Assembly: GCA_021521415.1 (NCBI GenBank)
Contig: JAIQDT010014325.1
Location: 1-64,000, forward strand
Direction: 5' to 3'
Length of the DNA: 64,000 nucleotides
From: Bidens hawaiensis
Taxonomy: Eukaryota > Streptophyta > Magnoliopsida > Asterales > Asteraceae
The notes beneath the pieces are model-generated. The model did not search any database, had not been told where the DNA came from, and was given only the letters and a program-made list of their open reading frames with translations. Shown here piece by piece: positions 1 to 10,931 of the stretch (position 1 is its first letter; each line of letters starts with the position of its first letter). The position numbers and the translations under genes are program-made.

Positions 1-161
1 GTAAGGATCCAGACGAACCTATACGATAGTCTGAGTGCCAACGATTACTTTTGCTTATAAAGTTTTAGAGATTCATGCTCCCATGTAAATTTTTTATTTA
101 ATGTTAATGAATCATTTTTTGAGTTTGTAAAGTTTGAGTGTATTCACGCCTATAAAAAGAT
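1..161 (-). repeat. LTR-like fragment, cut by the MULE
   Basis: This stretch matches 14437-14595, both beginning GTAAGGATCCAGAC and sharing scattered blocks such as TTGCTTATAA and CTCCCATGTAAA. The right-hand copy lies about 580 bp inside an LTR that begins at 13857, so this is probably the equivalent part of the left-hand LTR of the same minus-strand gypsy family. The match resumes after the MULE at 1423 and fades by about 1450. No coding capacity is seen. Confidence 0.55.
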
Positions 162-1413
162 GGGATTTCTCCATAAAATAGTAATCAACTATGAAAGTTG
201 TTCCAATCAGGTTATTGATAAAAACTTCTGATCCAATCAGGTCATTGAACTTTCATTTTTGTTCCAATCCTAGATATTTTATCTGGATAGCAGGTAATCC
301 AGTTTTTTTTTTTAATTTTTCAATATTTTTAATTTGCATAATAACTTTTTAAAAGTTGCGAAAAATAGTAAAAATACAAAATATAATTTTAAAATTTCGA
401 AATTTTTCAAAAAAAATTCGAAAAATTGCAATAAATTGAAAAAATTGAAAAAAAAAATAAAAAAAATGTCAAAACGGGTCGGAACGGGTTAGGGTCAACA
501 GGTTCGGGTTAGAACGGGTCAAGGTCGGAACGGGTTAAAACGGGTTTCGGGTCAGTTTTTTTTGGACCAACGAATCAGGGTGTTTTCAACACGTTACTGC
601 TCGTTTTAACAGCAAAAGCTTGTTTAAGCGATTTTTTTCAGTTCGTTTCAGCTGAAAAATCGCTTAAACGAGCTGTTAGGCGCTGCAACGTGCTGAAAAA
701 TCACTTAAACGAGCTGTTTTTTGCTGAAACGAGCTACAAAATCGCTTAAACGAGCTGTTAGGTGCTGAAATCAATAGAAAAATCGTTTAAAGGAGCTGTT
801 AGGTGCTGGAACGAACTGAAAAGTCGCTTAAACGAGCTGTTAGGTGCTGAAACGAATTGAAAAATCGCTTAAACAAGCTGTTAGGTGCTGAAACGAACTC
901 AAAAATCTCTTAAAAGAGCTGTTAGGTGCTGAAACAAACTGAAAAATCGCTCAAACGAGCTGTTAGATGCTGAAACGAACTGAAAAATCACTTAAACGAG
1001 CTGTTAGGTGCTGAAACGAGCTGAAACGTGTTGAAAACGCGCTGATTCGTTGGTCCAAAAAAAAACTATCCCGAAACCCGTTTTAACTCGTTACGACCTT
1101 GACTCGTTCTAACCCGAACCTGTTGACCCTAACCCGTTCCGACCCGTTTGAACATTTTATTATTTTTTTCAATTTTTGCAAATTTCCGAACTTTTTTTTG
1201 AAAATTTTTGGAATTTTAAAATTATATTTCGTATTTTTTCTAATTTTCGCAACCTTTAAAAGTTATTATGCAAAGTAAAAACATTGAAAAATTAAAAAAA
1301 ACCTAGATTACCTGCTATCCAGGTAAAATATCTAGAATTAAAACAAAAATGAAAGTTCAATGACCTGATTGGAACAACTTTCAAAGTTGGTTACCATTTT
1401 ATGAAGTAATCCC
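162..1413. mobile_element. Non-autonomous Mutator-like element with long terminal inverted repeats
   Basis: The element starts GGGATTTCTCCAT and ends ATGAAGTAATCCC. It is flanked by a perfect 9-bp target duplication TAAAAAGAT (153-161 and 1414-1422), the length typical of Mutator superfamily insertions. The terminal inverted repeats are imperfect and about 390-440 bp long (162 to about 600, and about 1028 to 1413). They include a block about 75 bp from each end related to TGACCTGATTGGAACAA, and GGGTC/GACCC-rich segments. The centre is a tandem array (663-1040). There is no transposase ORF, so it would depend on a partner. The uninterrupted paralogous site at 14582-14610 supports the boundaries. 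Confidence 0.85.
663..1040. repeat. Tandem repeat, 41-42 bp x about 9, inside the MULE
   Basis: About nine units of 41-42 bp share the core CTTAAACGAGCTGTTAGGTG followed by a CTGAAACGAACTGAAAAATC-like half. Units differ by a few substitutions. Related but more diverged units occur at 25205-25430. Confidence 0.85.
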
Positions 1414-1422
1414 TAAAAAGAT

Positions 1423-2174
1423 TGAGCGTATTCACATTTGTTATGATCTTCGTTATAACTTCATTATCACATCTTAATCATTTGCCCTCTGTTACAACTC
1501 AATATTTTTTATTCTTATTCAAATTTTAAAGACTTTTCAACCCAATTAAAGTCCTTGACTAATTCAAAACAATTGAAACATCTCTGGATCAATTATCCTA
1601 TAAACCGGACTCCCTCTCTTTGCATTTCACTTTGCTACATTCTTAATTCTGAAAATTTTTTTCTTGTGAGCTCTCTTGGGCATTTTGCTGAAGTTTGACT
1701 TCAACAAGTCAAACCGTTCCAAGTTTCAAGTTATATCCATTTAGGACGATATGCCATGTTAAAAATATTTGACAACGGTATTCGTCCGACCAAAAACGAA
1801 CTCAACTCACTTAAGCTACTTTTTGGAAAATGTTTGGATATTTTATACATGTATCTATAAAACATAAGCTCTTTAAGATATAATTTAAGAATAACATTTT
1901 TATCATATTAGAAACAAAACCGTCATAAAAACCGGGTTTGGGTCCGACTAAAAGCGAACCACTTGCTTAAATCTGTTTTCTTACTTTTTAGGTCCATTTG
2001 ACTTTCTTGAACAGCCGAATTCATAAAATTTGACTAACAAATATCGAAATCCAATTCATAAATAAAAGATACCAACTTTGATATTTTTATGACAAAAATA
2101 TTACTAAACCAATTATAGTGGGAAATATATTTATTCTCTTAAAACTCTAAAACTCCAAACTTAAAACAAAAGTT
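1423..2174. repeat. Non-coding LTR-like sequence between the MULE and the copia element
   Basis: About 750 bases with no ORF. The first 30 bases still match the paralogous site near 14600. The rest is AT-rich with no recognisable coding similarity. It is probably the continuation of the gypsy LTR that both elements entered, because similar non-coding sequence resumes after 7717. Confidence 0.4.
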
Positions 2175-2179
2175 ATCAT

Positions 2180-2365
2180 TGTTATAAGTATATTAATATT
2201 ATGGTTATCAACTCCTAATATAGATTAGCTTCTTCTCCAAGTTTTCCTATCCTATATATACATCTCTTTATATCTCTTTGTAAGACACACTATATTAATG
2301 AAATCTCCATCTTTCTCCCTACATCTCTTTCTCACATGTTTGGCTATTAGGCTTGTTTCACAACA
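2180..2365 (+). repeat. 5' LTR of the copia element, with TATA box
   Basis: 186 bp, starting TGTTATAAGTATATT and ending GTTTCACAACA. TATATATA at 2253-2260 is a good TATA box candidate, followed by a CT-rich stretch that would be the start of the transcript. It matches 7527-7712 almost exactly. Confidence 0.9.
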
Positions 2366-2380
2366 CGTTATCAGCACGAC
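2366..2380 (+). promoter_or_regulatory. Primer-binding site of the copia element
   Basis: CGTTATCAGCACGAC lies directly after the LTR end. This form of primer-binding site is common in plant copia elements with short LTRs. It would pair with the 3' part of a host tRNA to start minus-strand synthesis. Confidence 0.65.
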
Positions 2381-4550
2381 TTGCTTTGGAGTTGGATCGT
2401 ATCATCATCAAGTAAGTCAGTCTTGTATTATCATTGTTCTTTGTTCTCTTAAACATAAACCATATTATAATTTTACAATCTTAGGTTGCTTTAGAGATTT
2501 GTTTTGTTCTTTTCTATAATCTCTCAAAACAACGCCTCTTGAAATTCATACAGGCTTGGGTTGAACGAGACTTATATTTATTTTTTCAATACGATAAAAT
2601 CATGTATTGTTTTAAAAATCAGACTGTGTAATCTATTTTCATTTTTTAAGAATAAATTCACATAGAAAACAAATAATATAAATCTTTTACAATAAATTAC
2701 TTCCGCAGTGAAAAGATATATCAAATACAATAGATTGTTTGAAATCAATTTATTTTTGTCTCTGATATTTTATTCAAGTCAAAGTCGATTACAAGTTTTT
2801 TCATATAATTAATATGATCTTTATAGTAATGATAATATATTATAAATATTGTATAGTTTATCATGATATATGTTTTGTATGGATTAAAACTAGTGGGTGA
2901 CTAATAATTTGTTGAATCATGCTATAAACTGGTATTTAATTTACCAGAATTATAATTTTTGAAAATATATATGACCAACATTGTTACTTACGCAAATTTG
3001 TTTACAATTTAGTTTTTTTTTTCTTTTTCTTTGCTTCTTTTATCAATCCACGGTTAAGATAAATTTTGATTTGCTATAGTTCATGTATCTTAGAAATATT
3101 ATTTTATTATAATTTTAATTCAAGAGAGAAAGATTTCAAAATTGCAACATGAAATTCTTTTATTGTTATGCTTATCTCTAGATATTATGGTATTCAAAAG
3201 AAACACTTGTATTTTTTGTCTACTAATTTTTATATTTAGCATATAATTCTTTAGCCAAGTAATATATTACGTGCATTTTATTTTAAGTAAGTTAAAGAAG
3301 ATTTTGATGCTTTAATATAATTCTGTATTTCTGAATATTAACCAAATCAAATTTCCCGACAGAAATTAATAAAGAATATTGTGTTACAAATATATTGTTA
3401 ATATTAATACTATGAATGTTGTGTGACACATTAATTTTGTAATAATTTGAATTGTTTGTGAATACCATGTGTATTTAAATTCCTTTTTAAATAGTCATAT
3501 TTGTTGCAGTTAAAGTATCTCTAACTCTATAAGTTTCAATGCTATATAACTAAATTCATTAGCTTTAACAAGAGTTTGTAAGATGTTTAGCAAGTAATGG
3601 TAAATATCAATTATTTGATGTTAGATTTTAATAAATTATAAAATCAAAGTCACTGATCCCTTTTAGTATTTGGTAATACACAAACCATGTTGTATTTTGA
3701 GATGACTCTTGATATATGCCGTTTGTTCATATCTTTTCATTGTTTAATTTTGAGATGATTTTTGACAGTAATTATTATAGACCTATTTTTTTTTTTAAAT
3801 ACATAGAGTTTTGATATAACTAGCTTGATAACTTTTTGACAACATGTATAGTTTAGTATAGTTTAGTATCACTTGATGTATACATTGTATTCTATATGCT
3901 AAGATTTATTTATAAGTATTCGTTGGTATGACACTCGAAGTGTCATACTCCCTAATCTCTTTATTTATTAAAGGTCACAAAATTCAAGACCATAAAATCT
4001 TACACTCGAAGTGTCATGTAATTACTTCTCTGTTGATATTATATCATGTAATTACTTCTCTGTTGATATTATGATGAAGACAAGATTACTTATAAGGAGA
4101 GACTAGGTAAGACAATTTTCATTTGTCAAACCTCAAATATGCTCCTAAAGTAGCAAATCATTAAAACACATGAAAAGTTTGAAGTGATTTTTTTATTCAC
4201 ATCCGAGAAAATTATGAATAAACCATGAAAACGGTTTGGTTTTATATCATTCCCTGAAGTGAATGCGACTGTGTATTGATCATTGCGATCATGGACATTG
4301 AAAAAGTTGTAACGATGATTATATTAATAATGAGATCGACCATCGGAATTATAATGATGGTCATGCTAATAATGAGTTTGACCACCACAAGTGGCAAAGG
4401 GATTGATTATATATGAGAACAAAATGTGAAAATACAAAAGTTAAATCACATAATTGCTTGAAACGATAATACAATGTTCTCCCATATTTATAGTCTTGCA
4501 TTAAAGAAGCATAATACATATATGATCATAAACGTGAAGTTTGAATCATG
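2381..4550. other. Degenerate copia leader and gag region, no ORF
   Basis: Very AT-rich, with no recognisable ORF of useful length. The stem TGACACT-CGA-AGTGTCA occurs near 3932-3948 and a near copy near 4003. A 30-bp direct duplication around ATCATGTAATTACTTCTCTG lies at about 4015-4075. By position gag should be here, but I cannot recognise it. Confidence 0.5.
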
Positions 4551-4554
4551 ATTA

Positions 4555-6120
4555 TCTAATGGCATGATCGGTTAGACCACACCGAGTCAATGATGTGAAA
4601 TTTATTGAAGAACCAAATGATTCTTCATATAATTATACATGTAATATTGCTTTCGAGTGGAATTATTTATTTACCAACTAACGGAGGGTGTGAATCCTTA
4701 AATGTTATGGAATGAGAAAGGATACGCATATCCTAAATATGATACCATTTAGTGTTTAAAATCGATGCATCGTCTAAATGGTTATCTTGTTCGCAACTAC
4801 ATGTCTGCGTGATTTATAGCTTAGCTAATGAGATAGCAAGCACATTATTCCATATTATGATATTTGTTTTTAGTAATAAGAATAAACTTAATGATCATTG
4901 GAAAAGTGTTTAACTTCATATAGATTATGTTGTTACACGAATTGTTTTTGTTGAAGACGATTATTCTACGCCTATAATTGGTTGCGAAGCCAAGGATCAC
5001 GAGAGCAAATGTTCATGTTTGTATATGAATACATATGATTTTACATGTCTTATAATTAATTCACATCAAGCCAACATGTTATAACATTTACTCCCCACTA
5101 AAGTTGGTTTTGGTCAGAACCATAGACCTCTCGTCAAATATACTGGTTGTGTGATATGTAATGAAATTAATCCACCACAACACACAATGATGAAACCTTA
5201 AAGGAGGTTGAGAATTTATGTTGGGAATGAAATATTGATATACTATTAAATACAAATAGTCATTAATGAAAATATGTTTATGACTCATTGGTTTTCACTA
5301 TAAGTGAATTAACATTCCCAACAATAGGGGAAGATATAAAGCAGTTGAAAAAAGAAATGAGTTAGAATGAATTATCACTAATCCTCAAATAAATGATGTG
5401 AACTAAAAGTTCAAAGGATAATTCATTTGAAAAGATTGTCGAATCAATTACCAGACAAGTTTACTGACCTAAATAGAGTGACTAATTAAGTCAAATAAAT
5501 CAACTGCTTATGCCCCAATTAATATTATTGTCCAATAAGGACAATCACGTATTAATAGGAATCAAACGTACGCATGAAGCGTGGTAGACTAATCAGTTCC
5601 AAAGATAAAATTTCCTCGAAAATTGGAGCAAGTGATGAAGATGGTCAAGTCGAGGTGCAGTAAAAAGTCTCTTGAAAGAGATTAGACATGATGGTTCTTG
5701 AAGAACCTTAGGTACCTAAAAATAAAGAGCTCTTAGTAAATTATACCGTATCATGTCTATAACATATATGGAATCGAAATAAATCCGACGTCGTTATATA
5801 TATAATTAGTGTTTGAAATAAAGATGGTGAGGATCATGATTATAAATCTTCCTATGAAAAATGATTGGCCAACGTGGAAAGACGCAAATAGGGCAGCGTT
5901 GAATTCTCTAAACAATAGAAAGTTTTTGAACCAGCAGTCCGTACAACTAAAGTTGTAAAATGTGTTAGATACAAACGGGTCTTGTATGTGAGTTATGAAA
6001 ATTCAATCAACTGATATAAGGCGAAATTGGTGGCACAAGGATTTTGCAAAGACCCATGATTGATTAATAGGAGACGCATTCTCCAATGGTGGAATCAATG
6101 ACTTTCCAATAGCTAAATAG
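4555..6120 (+). pseudogene. Copia pol remnant: pre-integrase, integrase and reverse transcriptase region
   Basis: Reading through stops and shifts, 4555-4615 gives a WH-x-RLDHT-like pre-integrase signature. The stretch 5855-6120 gives the start of a copia reverse transcriptase: a DWPTWKDA-like entry, then a YKAKLVAQGF motif, then a DYEETHSP-like run. These are copia family landmarks in the expected order. No segment is open for more than a few dozen codons, so the gene is long dead although the LTRs still resemble each other. Confidence 0.6.
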
Positions 6121-7526
6121 TCTGGTAATACAAATAGAAAATTGATACACGTCTAATAAATATTATGATTTAGTTGATACTGAAAGTTTACAAGAAAGTT
6201 TTTAAGGATATGAATTAACAAATCATGTAAAGTAAGTTCTCGAGAACACATTGATTGTTGTGTATAGAGACATATTTGAATACGTTACAATTATTGAATT
6301 TGTTGAACATAAATGGAACTTCTGAAGATTTTCCTAAGATAGTTGAATACTTGAAAAGTTAATTGATACATCTTTATGATGGAATTCTTGTGCATCAATA
6401 AGCATACACATAAAAGGGAATGTACATTATGAGTACAATAACTCAATAAACAAAGATATGGTACAATATGGATTTTTGATATGTGATACAAAATGATGTG
6501 TTAATGAGCAAGTTTATGCAACAAAAATCCTTAAAAAGTGAATGCGTATGCATAATTTGTGAAGTTGAACGAAGTACATAATGGATTGGTAAATGCATGG
6601 ATTTATGCTTATTACGTAAGGAATAAATTATTTGGATTGAGCTTGACACAACTCAAGAGATATTTTGATAAAGAGGGAGATAAGTTGGATATGATTAGTC
6701 ATATTTTTATCAAAATTCCATTCTTAAAAGTTCATTATAATCACATTTACAATATTGATAAACACATAATCGAGAGAAACTTATGAGCTTTTAAAGAGAT
6801 AGTTCTTTTCGAAAGATCTTGACACGGTGTGATTATTGCTCGACTTATAGTTTGAGTATATGTGTAATTATATGTTTATAAATCCATCAAAGTGCATCTA
6901 GAAAATGTTGAGACATTTTACCATGGACAAATTTAATCCTTTTAGCACATTAAGGGATGTCTAACAATGTCTCAATATCATTTCCTATCTAAATATGAAA
7001 TATTATTGGTTCAATAATACCATAATTAAATGCATATGTGCATTACGTCGTACTGTTAGCTATATATGATTATTATTTTCTTTATTTATATTTATCAGCA
7101 TGTGTCCTGCTAGGATATATCAGAATGGGTTAAAACATATATTTCAGGTATGAAAGATATGTGTTTATATTTTACTAACTCATCAAAACAAGTTTGGTTA
7201 GTCTTGTTGATGCAGAGAAACGCAACAGGATCATAGTGTTTACCATATGAAGTAATAGAAGTTTTCACGTGAAGATAATACAACATTATTCAACTTGAGG
7301 ATTCAAATGTCAAGGGACGAAGACGCAAATGATCGACTACAAAAGTTTTGGGCAACTTTCACAGAATATCGATATTTACCATTTTAATGGATATATAAAT
7401 CAGGGGGAGACAATACGCGTTGCACTCTTTTTCCCTTAGCTATGGTTTTGTCCCATTGGGTTTTCCTAGCAAGGTTTTTAATAAGGCAACATCTCCAAGT
7501 GTATTAAGTTGATAACCAAGGGGGAG
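6121..7526. other. Degenerate copia RT/RNase H region up to the polypurine tract
   Basis: By position this is the end of pol and the 3' untranslated part of the copia element. The longest open segments are 75 codons or fewer, and no catalytic motif can be read with confidence. The polypurine tract AACCAAGGGGGAG (7514-7526) abuts the 3' LTR. Confidence 0.5.
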
Positions 7527-7712
7527 TGTTATAAGTATATTAATATTATGGTTATCAACTCCTAATATAGATTAGCTTCTTCTCCAAGTTTTCCTATCCT
7601 ATATATACATCTCTTTATACCTCTTTGTAAGACACACCATATTAATGAAATCTCCATCTTTCTCCCTACATCTCTTTCTCACATGTTTGGCTATTAGGCT
7701 TGTTTCACAACA
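7527..7712 (+). repeat. 3' LTR of the copia element
   Basis: 186 bp, almost identical to 2180-2365. The TATATATA box is retained. It ends CACAACA and is followed by the target duplication ATCAT. Confidence 0.9.
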
Positions 7713-8650
7713 ATCATTGCCTTGTTATTTTTATTTCATGACTATTGTCTTGAACTTAGAATTTATTTTCTAGGACCGCTCTCTGAACCGAACCTGTCCG
7801 GTTTAGCTCGTCTACGTGTTTAATTCATCTTCACTCGCGTTACTCCATCAACTGAGTTTTTCGCAACCCCCTTTTTAACGCTTTACAATATTTTTGGGTT
7901 GTAGCACATTACCAATTTTTACCTCATTAGTTTTGCGCTTGTTTACAAACCGATTCTCATTATATCATTCGTGTTGAGTATTATTCTTCCATATTGTTTA
8001 TTTACATAAATGAATAATAATTGTTTCATTTCGATGTAATGTTATTTGTCTCATTTTTGAACTACTTGTGTACTTGCAAAGTTTTTGGAATTTAATAAAT
8101 ATATATTGTCACTAATAATAGTGTTACGAGTTTATGAGTGATCTGTACGTTATACCCGGGCATATTCCGCTTAAAGCCAAGGTGTTACAAATGTTGGGCC
8201 TGTTAAGGCCAAATATGAATTTGACATTTTTCCAACGCCTGTTTAAGTGTTTTATAAACTTGAACATGAAGGAAAACACTTATATAAATTCTATAAATCA
8301 TTTGTATCGAGGTTCGATCGATTTTAGCTTGGATACTCCTTTAAACATAAGAAACGAACTGTAAACGAGTCCAGAACAACACCTAGGAATTATTTGTGAA
8401 TTCTTCTAATGCTACCGGAACACTTGATCAAAAACCCTTTACTGGCCATAACCTCGTTGCTTTTACTTGGATTTACTTAGCACTTTAAGAAAACTAAATT
8501 AACATGATTTTGGTGCTTGGATTGATATTCTAATGATAGATGCATGTTACGGACGTCCAAAGTCCTCTATTTATAGACCAAGACGCAAGGAATGAGTCAC
8601 AATCAAATTAAACCTATAAACAAGACAAACATTTGGCAACAAATAAAGCA
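7713..8650 (-). repeat. LTR-like non-coding sequence, minus strand, with TATA box
   Basis: No gene. On the minus strand CTATAAATAG (8567-8576) looks like an LTR TATA box reading leftwards. The block joins a broken integrase start at about 8650, so it is probably the left LTR of the minus-strand gypsy element, joined to pol by a deletion of most of integrase and the 3' untranslated part. Confidence 0.45.
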
Positions 8651-8654
8651 ATAC

Positions 8655-8830
8655 CTCTTTTCATTCCGTTCCATTAGTAGTTTTCTTTAAGAATTTGATA
8701 CATCTTATCACTACTGGGTTGCATCATATACTAAGATTTGTGAGTTTGATTCATAATCTTTTCACGTAATTCTCCAATGATTATTATCCAAATTCTATTC
8801 CCAAGTCTGGGAATATAATCATCAACTTCG
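8655..8830 (-). pseudogene. Gypsy integrase N-terminus remnant
   Basis: Translated right to left through several stops, this gives a RIWI, then ELREKIMNQTHKS, then PSSDKMYQ series. That is the HHCC-type zinc domain region at the start of gypsy integrase, just downstream of RNase H. It ends abruptly near 8655, and the catalytic core and C-terminal domain are missing from the window. Confidence 0.6.
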
Positions 8831-8936
8831 ACTAACGTGCTAACGGTACCATTTCGTTTTTATTATGCAATATGGTATTCTTCTATTGCTTGCTTTTGAG
8901 CATTCTTTATTTGTTCGATTAGATCAATATGAAGTT

Positions 8937-9275
8937 CTAATCGTAATTCTCTAACACTTTGGGTTTCTCATTCTCTTTTCGGCTTAATGTGTCGGTTATG
9001 AGACTAGCCTTTCCCTCACAATAGACTATCGCGCAGTCATAATCATTCAACGTTTCCATCCATCTTCTTTGAGGCATGTTGAGTTCTTTCTGATTGAAAA
9101 TATGTTTTAGGCTTTTATGTTCAGTGTATACAATAAATCTAAATTCGTAGAGATAATGCCTCCATAATTTTGGTGCAAATATAATGGCACCTAATTCTTG
9201 ATCATGAATTGTATAATTCTTTTCGTGTACTTTCAACTTATGTGAAGCATAACCTAAAACTTTTATTCTTTGCAT
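8937..9275 (-). pseudogene. Gypsy RNase H domain remnant
   Basis: 112 open codons matching the RNase H part of a Ty3/gypsy polyprotein: [16 protein letters not shown], then KLWRHYLY, then [16 protein letters not shown], then DTLSRKE. The usual TDHKSL signature has become TEHKSL, so one likely catalytic acid is changed from D to E. It lies between the RT thumb (9482-9670) and the integrase remnant, in the expected order. The segment is cut off by stop codons and is not functional. Confidence 0.8.
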
Positions 9276-9481
9276 AAGGACACAACCCAGACCCGTATGA
9301 GATGGTCACTAAACACAACAAAGTTATGTACCTTCTAGCAAGGCCGGTATAGGTGTATGAGTAAGCTTTTGTTTTAGTATCTCGAATGCTTCTTGCTGTT
9401 TTGTTCCCCATTCATACTTAACATTCTTACAAGTTAGTGAAGTTAAGGGAACTACTATTCGGGAGAAATTTTCAGTGAATC

Positions 9482-10013
9482 TTATATAATATCCCGCCAA
9501 ACCTCAAAAAGTTCTAACCCCGATTGGCAATCTGAAATCTCCCATTTGGCTATTGCTTCAATCTTAGTAGGATCCACCTGTACGTAATTAGCATTAAAAA
9601 CATGACCAAGAAATTGTACTTCATGAAAATAAGAATTCACACTTTGAGAATTTAGCTTACAACTTTTCATTTATGAGTAATTCAAGTATAATCCTAAGAT
9701 GAACCTTATGATCTTCTTTTGGTTTAGAATAAATAAGTATATTGACGATGAACGCGGTTATGAAGTTATCCAAATGAGGTTTACAAATCATGTTCATCAT
9801 ATCCATGAGTGCGGCTGGAGATTTAGTAAGTCCAAATGGCATAACTGTGAACTCATATTGTCCATACATGGTTTTGAATACGGTTTTGGGTATGTCTTCT
9901 TTTTGAACTTTGAGCTGATGGTAGCCTAAACGTAAGTCTATTTCAGAAAAGAAACTTGCTCCTTGTAATTGATCGAATAAATCGTCAATTCTAGGTAATA
10001 GGTTTCGATTCAT
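9482..10013 (-). pseudogene. Gypsy reverse transcriptase remnant
   Basis: Two overlapping open segments (10013-9657 and 9670-9482) carry [41 protein letters not shown] and then FLGHVFNA with a VDPTKIEAI run. These are gypsy RT landmarks in order. The active-site box, which should read F-x-DD-I-L-x-YS, reads FIVNILIYS, so both catalytic aspartates are lost. Wording of the motifs resembles the Tekay-type chromovirus at 40409-41734. The frame breaks around 9660. Confidence 0.85.
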
Positions 10014-10311
10014 AATAGTTACTTTGTTTAGGCTCTATAGTCAATACACATTCTCACTTATCCGTCCTTCTTCTTGACGAATAAAATTGGTGCTCCCTAT
10101 GACGACGAACTTCGTCGTATGAATTCCTTTTCCAAGAGTTCATCCAATTATTTATTTTTTTCTTTCGTCTTTGATGGGGCTAATTGGTAAGGGGATCTGG
10201 CTATTAGAGTTGTATCGGGTATGATATCTATTCTGAATTCAACTTCTCTTTCGAGTGGTATTCTTGGTAGCTCATCTAAAAGTACATCGGGAAATTCTGC
10301 TACTACTGTCA
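10014..10311 (-). pseudogene. Start of gypsy RT, heavily mutated
   Basis: Sequence upstream of the RT core on the minus strand still gives fragments related to the segment before the conserved DYRELN motif, such as an ILFVKKKDG-like run near 10060-10095, with stops and shifts. It runs up to the Cassandra insertion. Confidence 0.5.
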
Positions 10312-10316
10312 CATCT

Positions 10317-10586
10317 TGTGACATCCCATATCAGTTGGGGAGGAGAACTAAGCCTTCTTTATAAGGAGGTGGATACCTTCCCATCATAATGTGTTTTGGG
10401 CGCTTAATGGTAGTGGATGAGAGGAGAACCCCACAGTTAAGCGTGCTCAGGTGGGAGTAGTATGAGGATGGGTGACCTCATGGGAAGGCTCCACCTGGGC
10501 AACCAAAAGCAAATCCGTGAGGCGATGGTGGTACGCCCCGGCCAAAGCGGACAATATTATGGTGCGGTGGTAGCTGGGTTGTTACA
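10317..10586 (+). repeat. Cassandra 5' LTR
   Basis: 270 bp, TGTGACATCCCATATCAG to GTTGTTACA. CTTTATAAGG (10359-10368) is a possible TATA-like site upstream of the 5S segment. It is 4 bp longer than the 3' LTR. Confidence 0.9.
10426..10488 (+). rRNA. 5S rRNA-derived segment in the Cassandra 5' LTR (not a functional 5S gene)
   Basis: GAACCCCACAGTTAAGCGTG through GGATGGGTGACCTCATGGGA follows plant 5S rRNA from about nucleotide 46 to 109. It covers the internal RNA polymerase III promoter: A box (AGTTAAGCGTGCTCAGG), intermediate element and C box (GGATGGGTGACC). The first 45 nucleotides and the 3' end of 5S rRNA are missing, so it cannot make normal 5S rRNA. In this family the segment is thought to act as a Pol III promoter. 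Confidence 0.9.
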
Positions 10587-10588
10587 GA

Positions 10589-10600
10589 TGGTATCAGATC
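10589..10600 (+). promoter_or_regulatory. Cassandra primer-binding site
   Basis: TGGTATCAGATC lies two bases after the LTR end, complementary to the 3' end of initiator tRNA-Met except for the penultimate G to T change. Confidence 0.85.
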
Positions 10601-10644
10601 CAGGGCCGGACCGGTGGTGCCAGGTCCCGCGAGGACGCTGGACC

Positions 10645-10660
10645 CCTAAGGGGGGTGGAT
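10645..10660 (+). promoter_or_regulatory. Cassandra polypurine tract
   Basis: CCTAAGGGGGGTGGAT directly precedes the 3' LTR. This is the purine run from which plus-strand synthesis would start. Confidence 0.8.
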
Positions 10661-10926
10661 TGTGACATCCCACATCGGTTGGGGAGGAGAACTAAGCCTT
10701 CTTTATAAGGATGTGGATACCTTCCCCGTGATAACGCGTTTTGGGCTCTTAATGGTAGTGGATGAGAGGAGAACTTCACAGTTAAGCGTGCTCAGGTGGG
10801 AGTAGTATGAGGATGGTTCCTTGGAAGGCTCCACCTGGGCAACCAAAAACAAATCCGTGAGGCGATGGTGGTACGTCCCGGCCAAAGCAGACAATATTAT
10901 GGTGCGGCGGTAGCTGGGTTGTTACA
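10661..10926 (+). repeat. Cassandra 3' LTR with damaged 5S segment
   Basis: 266 bp. The 5S-like part (10771-10828) keeps the A box AGTTAAGCGTGCTCAGG. The C box is damaged: GGATGGGTGACCTCATGGGA in the 5' LTR corresponds to GGATGGTTCCTTGGAAGG here, with about five bases lost. Confidence 0.9.
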
Positions 10927-10931
10927 CATCT

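Larger units (their letters stand above)
2180..7712 (+). mobile_element. Ty1/copia retrotransposon, degenerate, with complete LTRs
   Basis: A full-length insertion with two 186-bp LTRs (2180-2365 and 7527-7712), starting TGTTATAAG and ending CACAACA, and a perfect 5-bp target duplication ATCAT (2175-2179 and 7713-7717). A primer-binding site follows the 5' LTR, and the purine tract AACCAAGGGGGAG precedes the 3' LTR. The LTRs differ by only a couple of bases in what I compared by eye, yet the 5.2-kb internal part has no long ORF. Recognisable remnants are a pre-integrase segment near 4555-4615 and a reverse transcriptase segment near 5855-6120. The superfamily is clear; the lineage is not settled. 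Confidence 0.85.
10317..10926 (+). mobile_element. Cassandra TRIM retrotransposon
   Basis: 610 bp flanked by a perfect 5-bp target duplication CATCT (10312-10316 and 10927-10931). Both LTRs start TGTGACATCCCA and end GTTGTTACA. They carry a 5S rRNA-derived segment, the defining feature of Cassandra elements in plants. Between them lie only a tRNA-Met-type primer site, about 55 bp of GC-rich sequence and a polypurine tract. It encodes no protein, so enzymes must come from other elements. It sits in the pol remnant of the minus-strand gypsy element. Confidence 0.93.

Noticed and set aside
663..1040. CRISPR array (regular 41-42 bp units)
   Set aside because: Units are repeats throughout with no unique spacers, inside a plant foldback transposon.
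8134..8364. 76-codon plus-strand ORF
   Set aside because: No similarity, in LTR-like sequence with the opposite orientation.
10426..10488. Genuine 5S rRNA gene
   Set aside because: The first 45 nucleotides and the 3' end are missing, and the same segment is in both LTRs of a Cassandra element.
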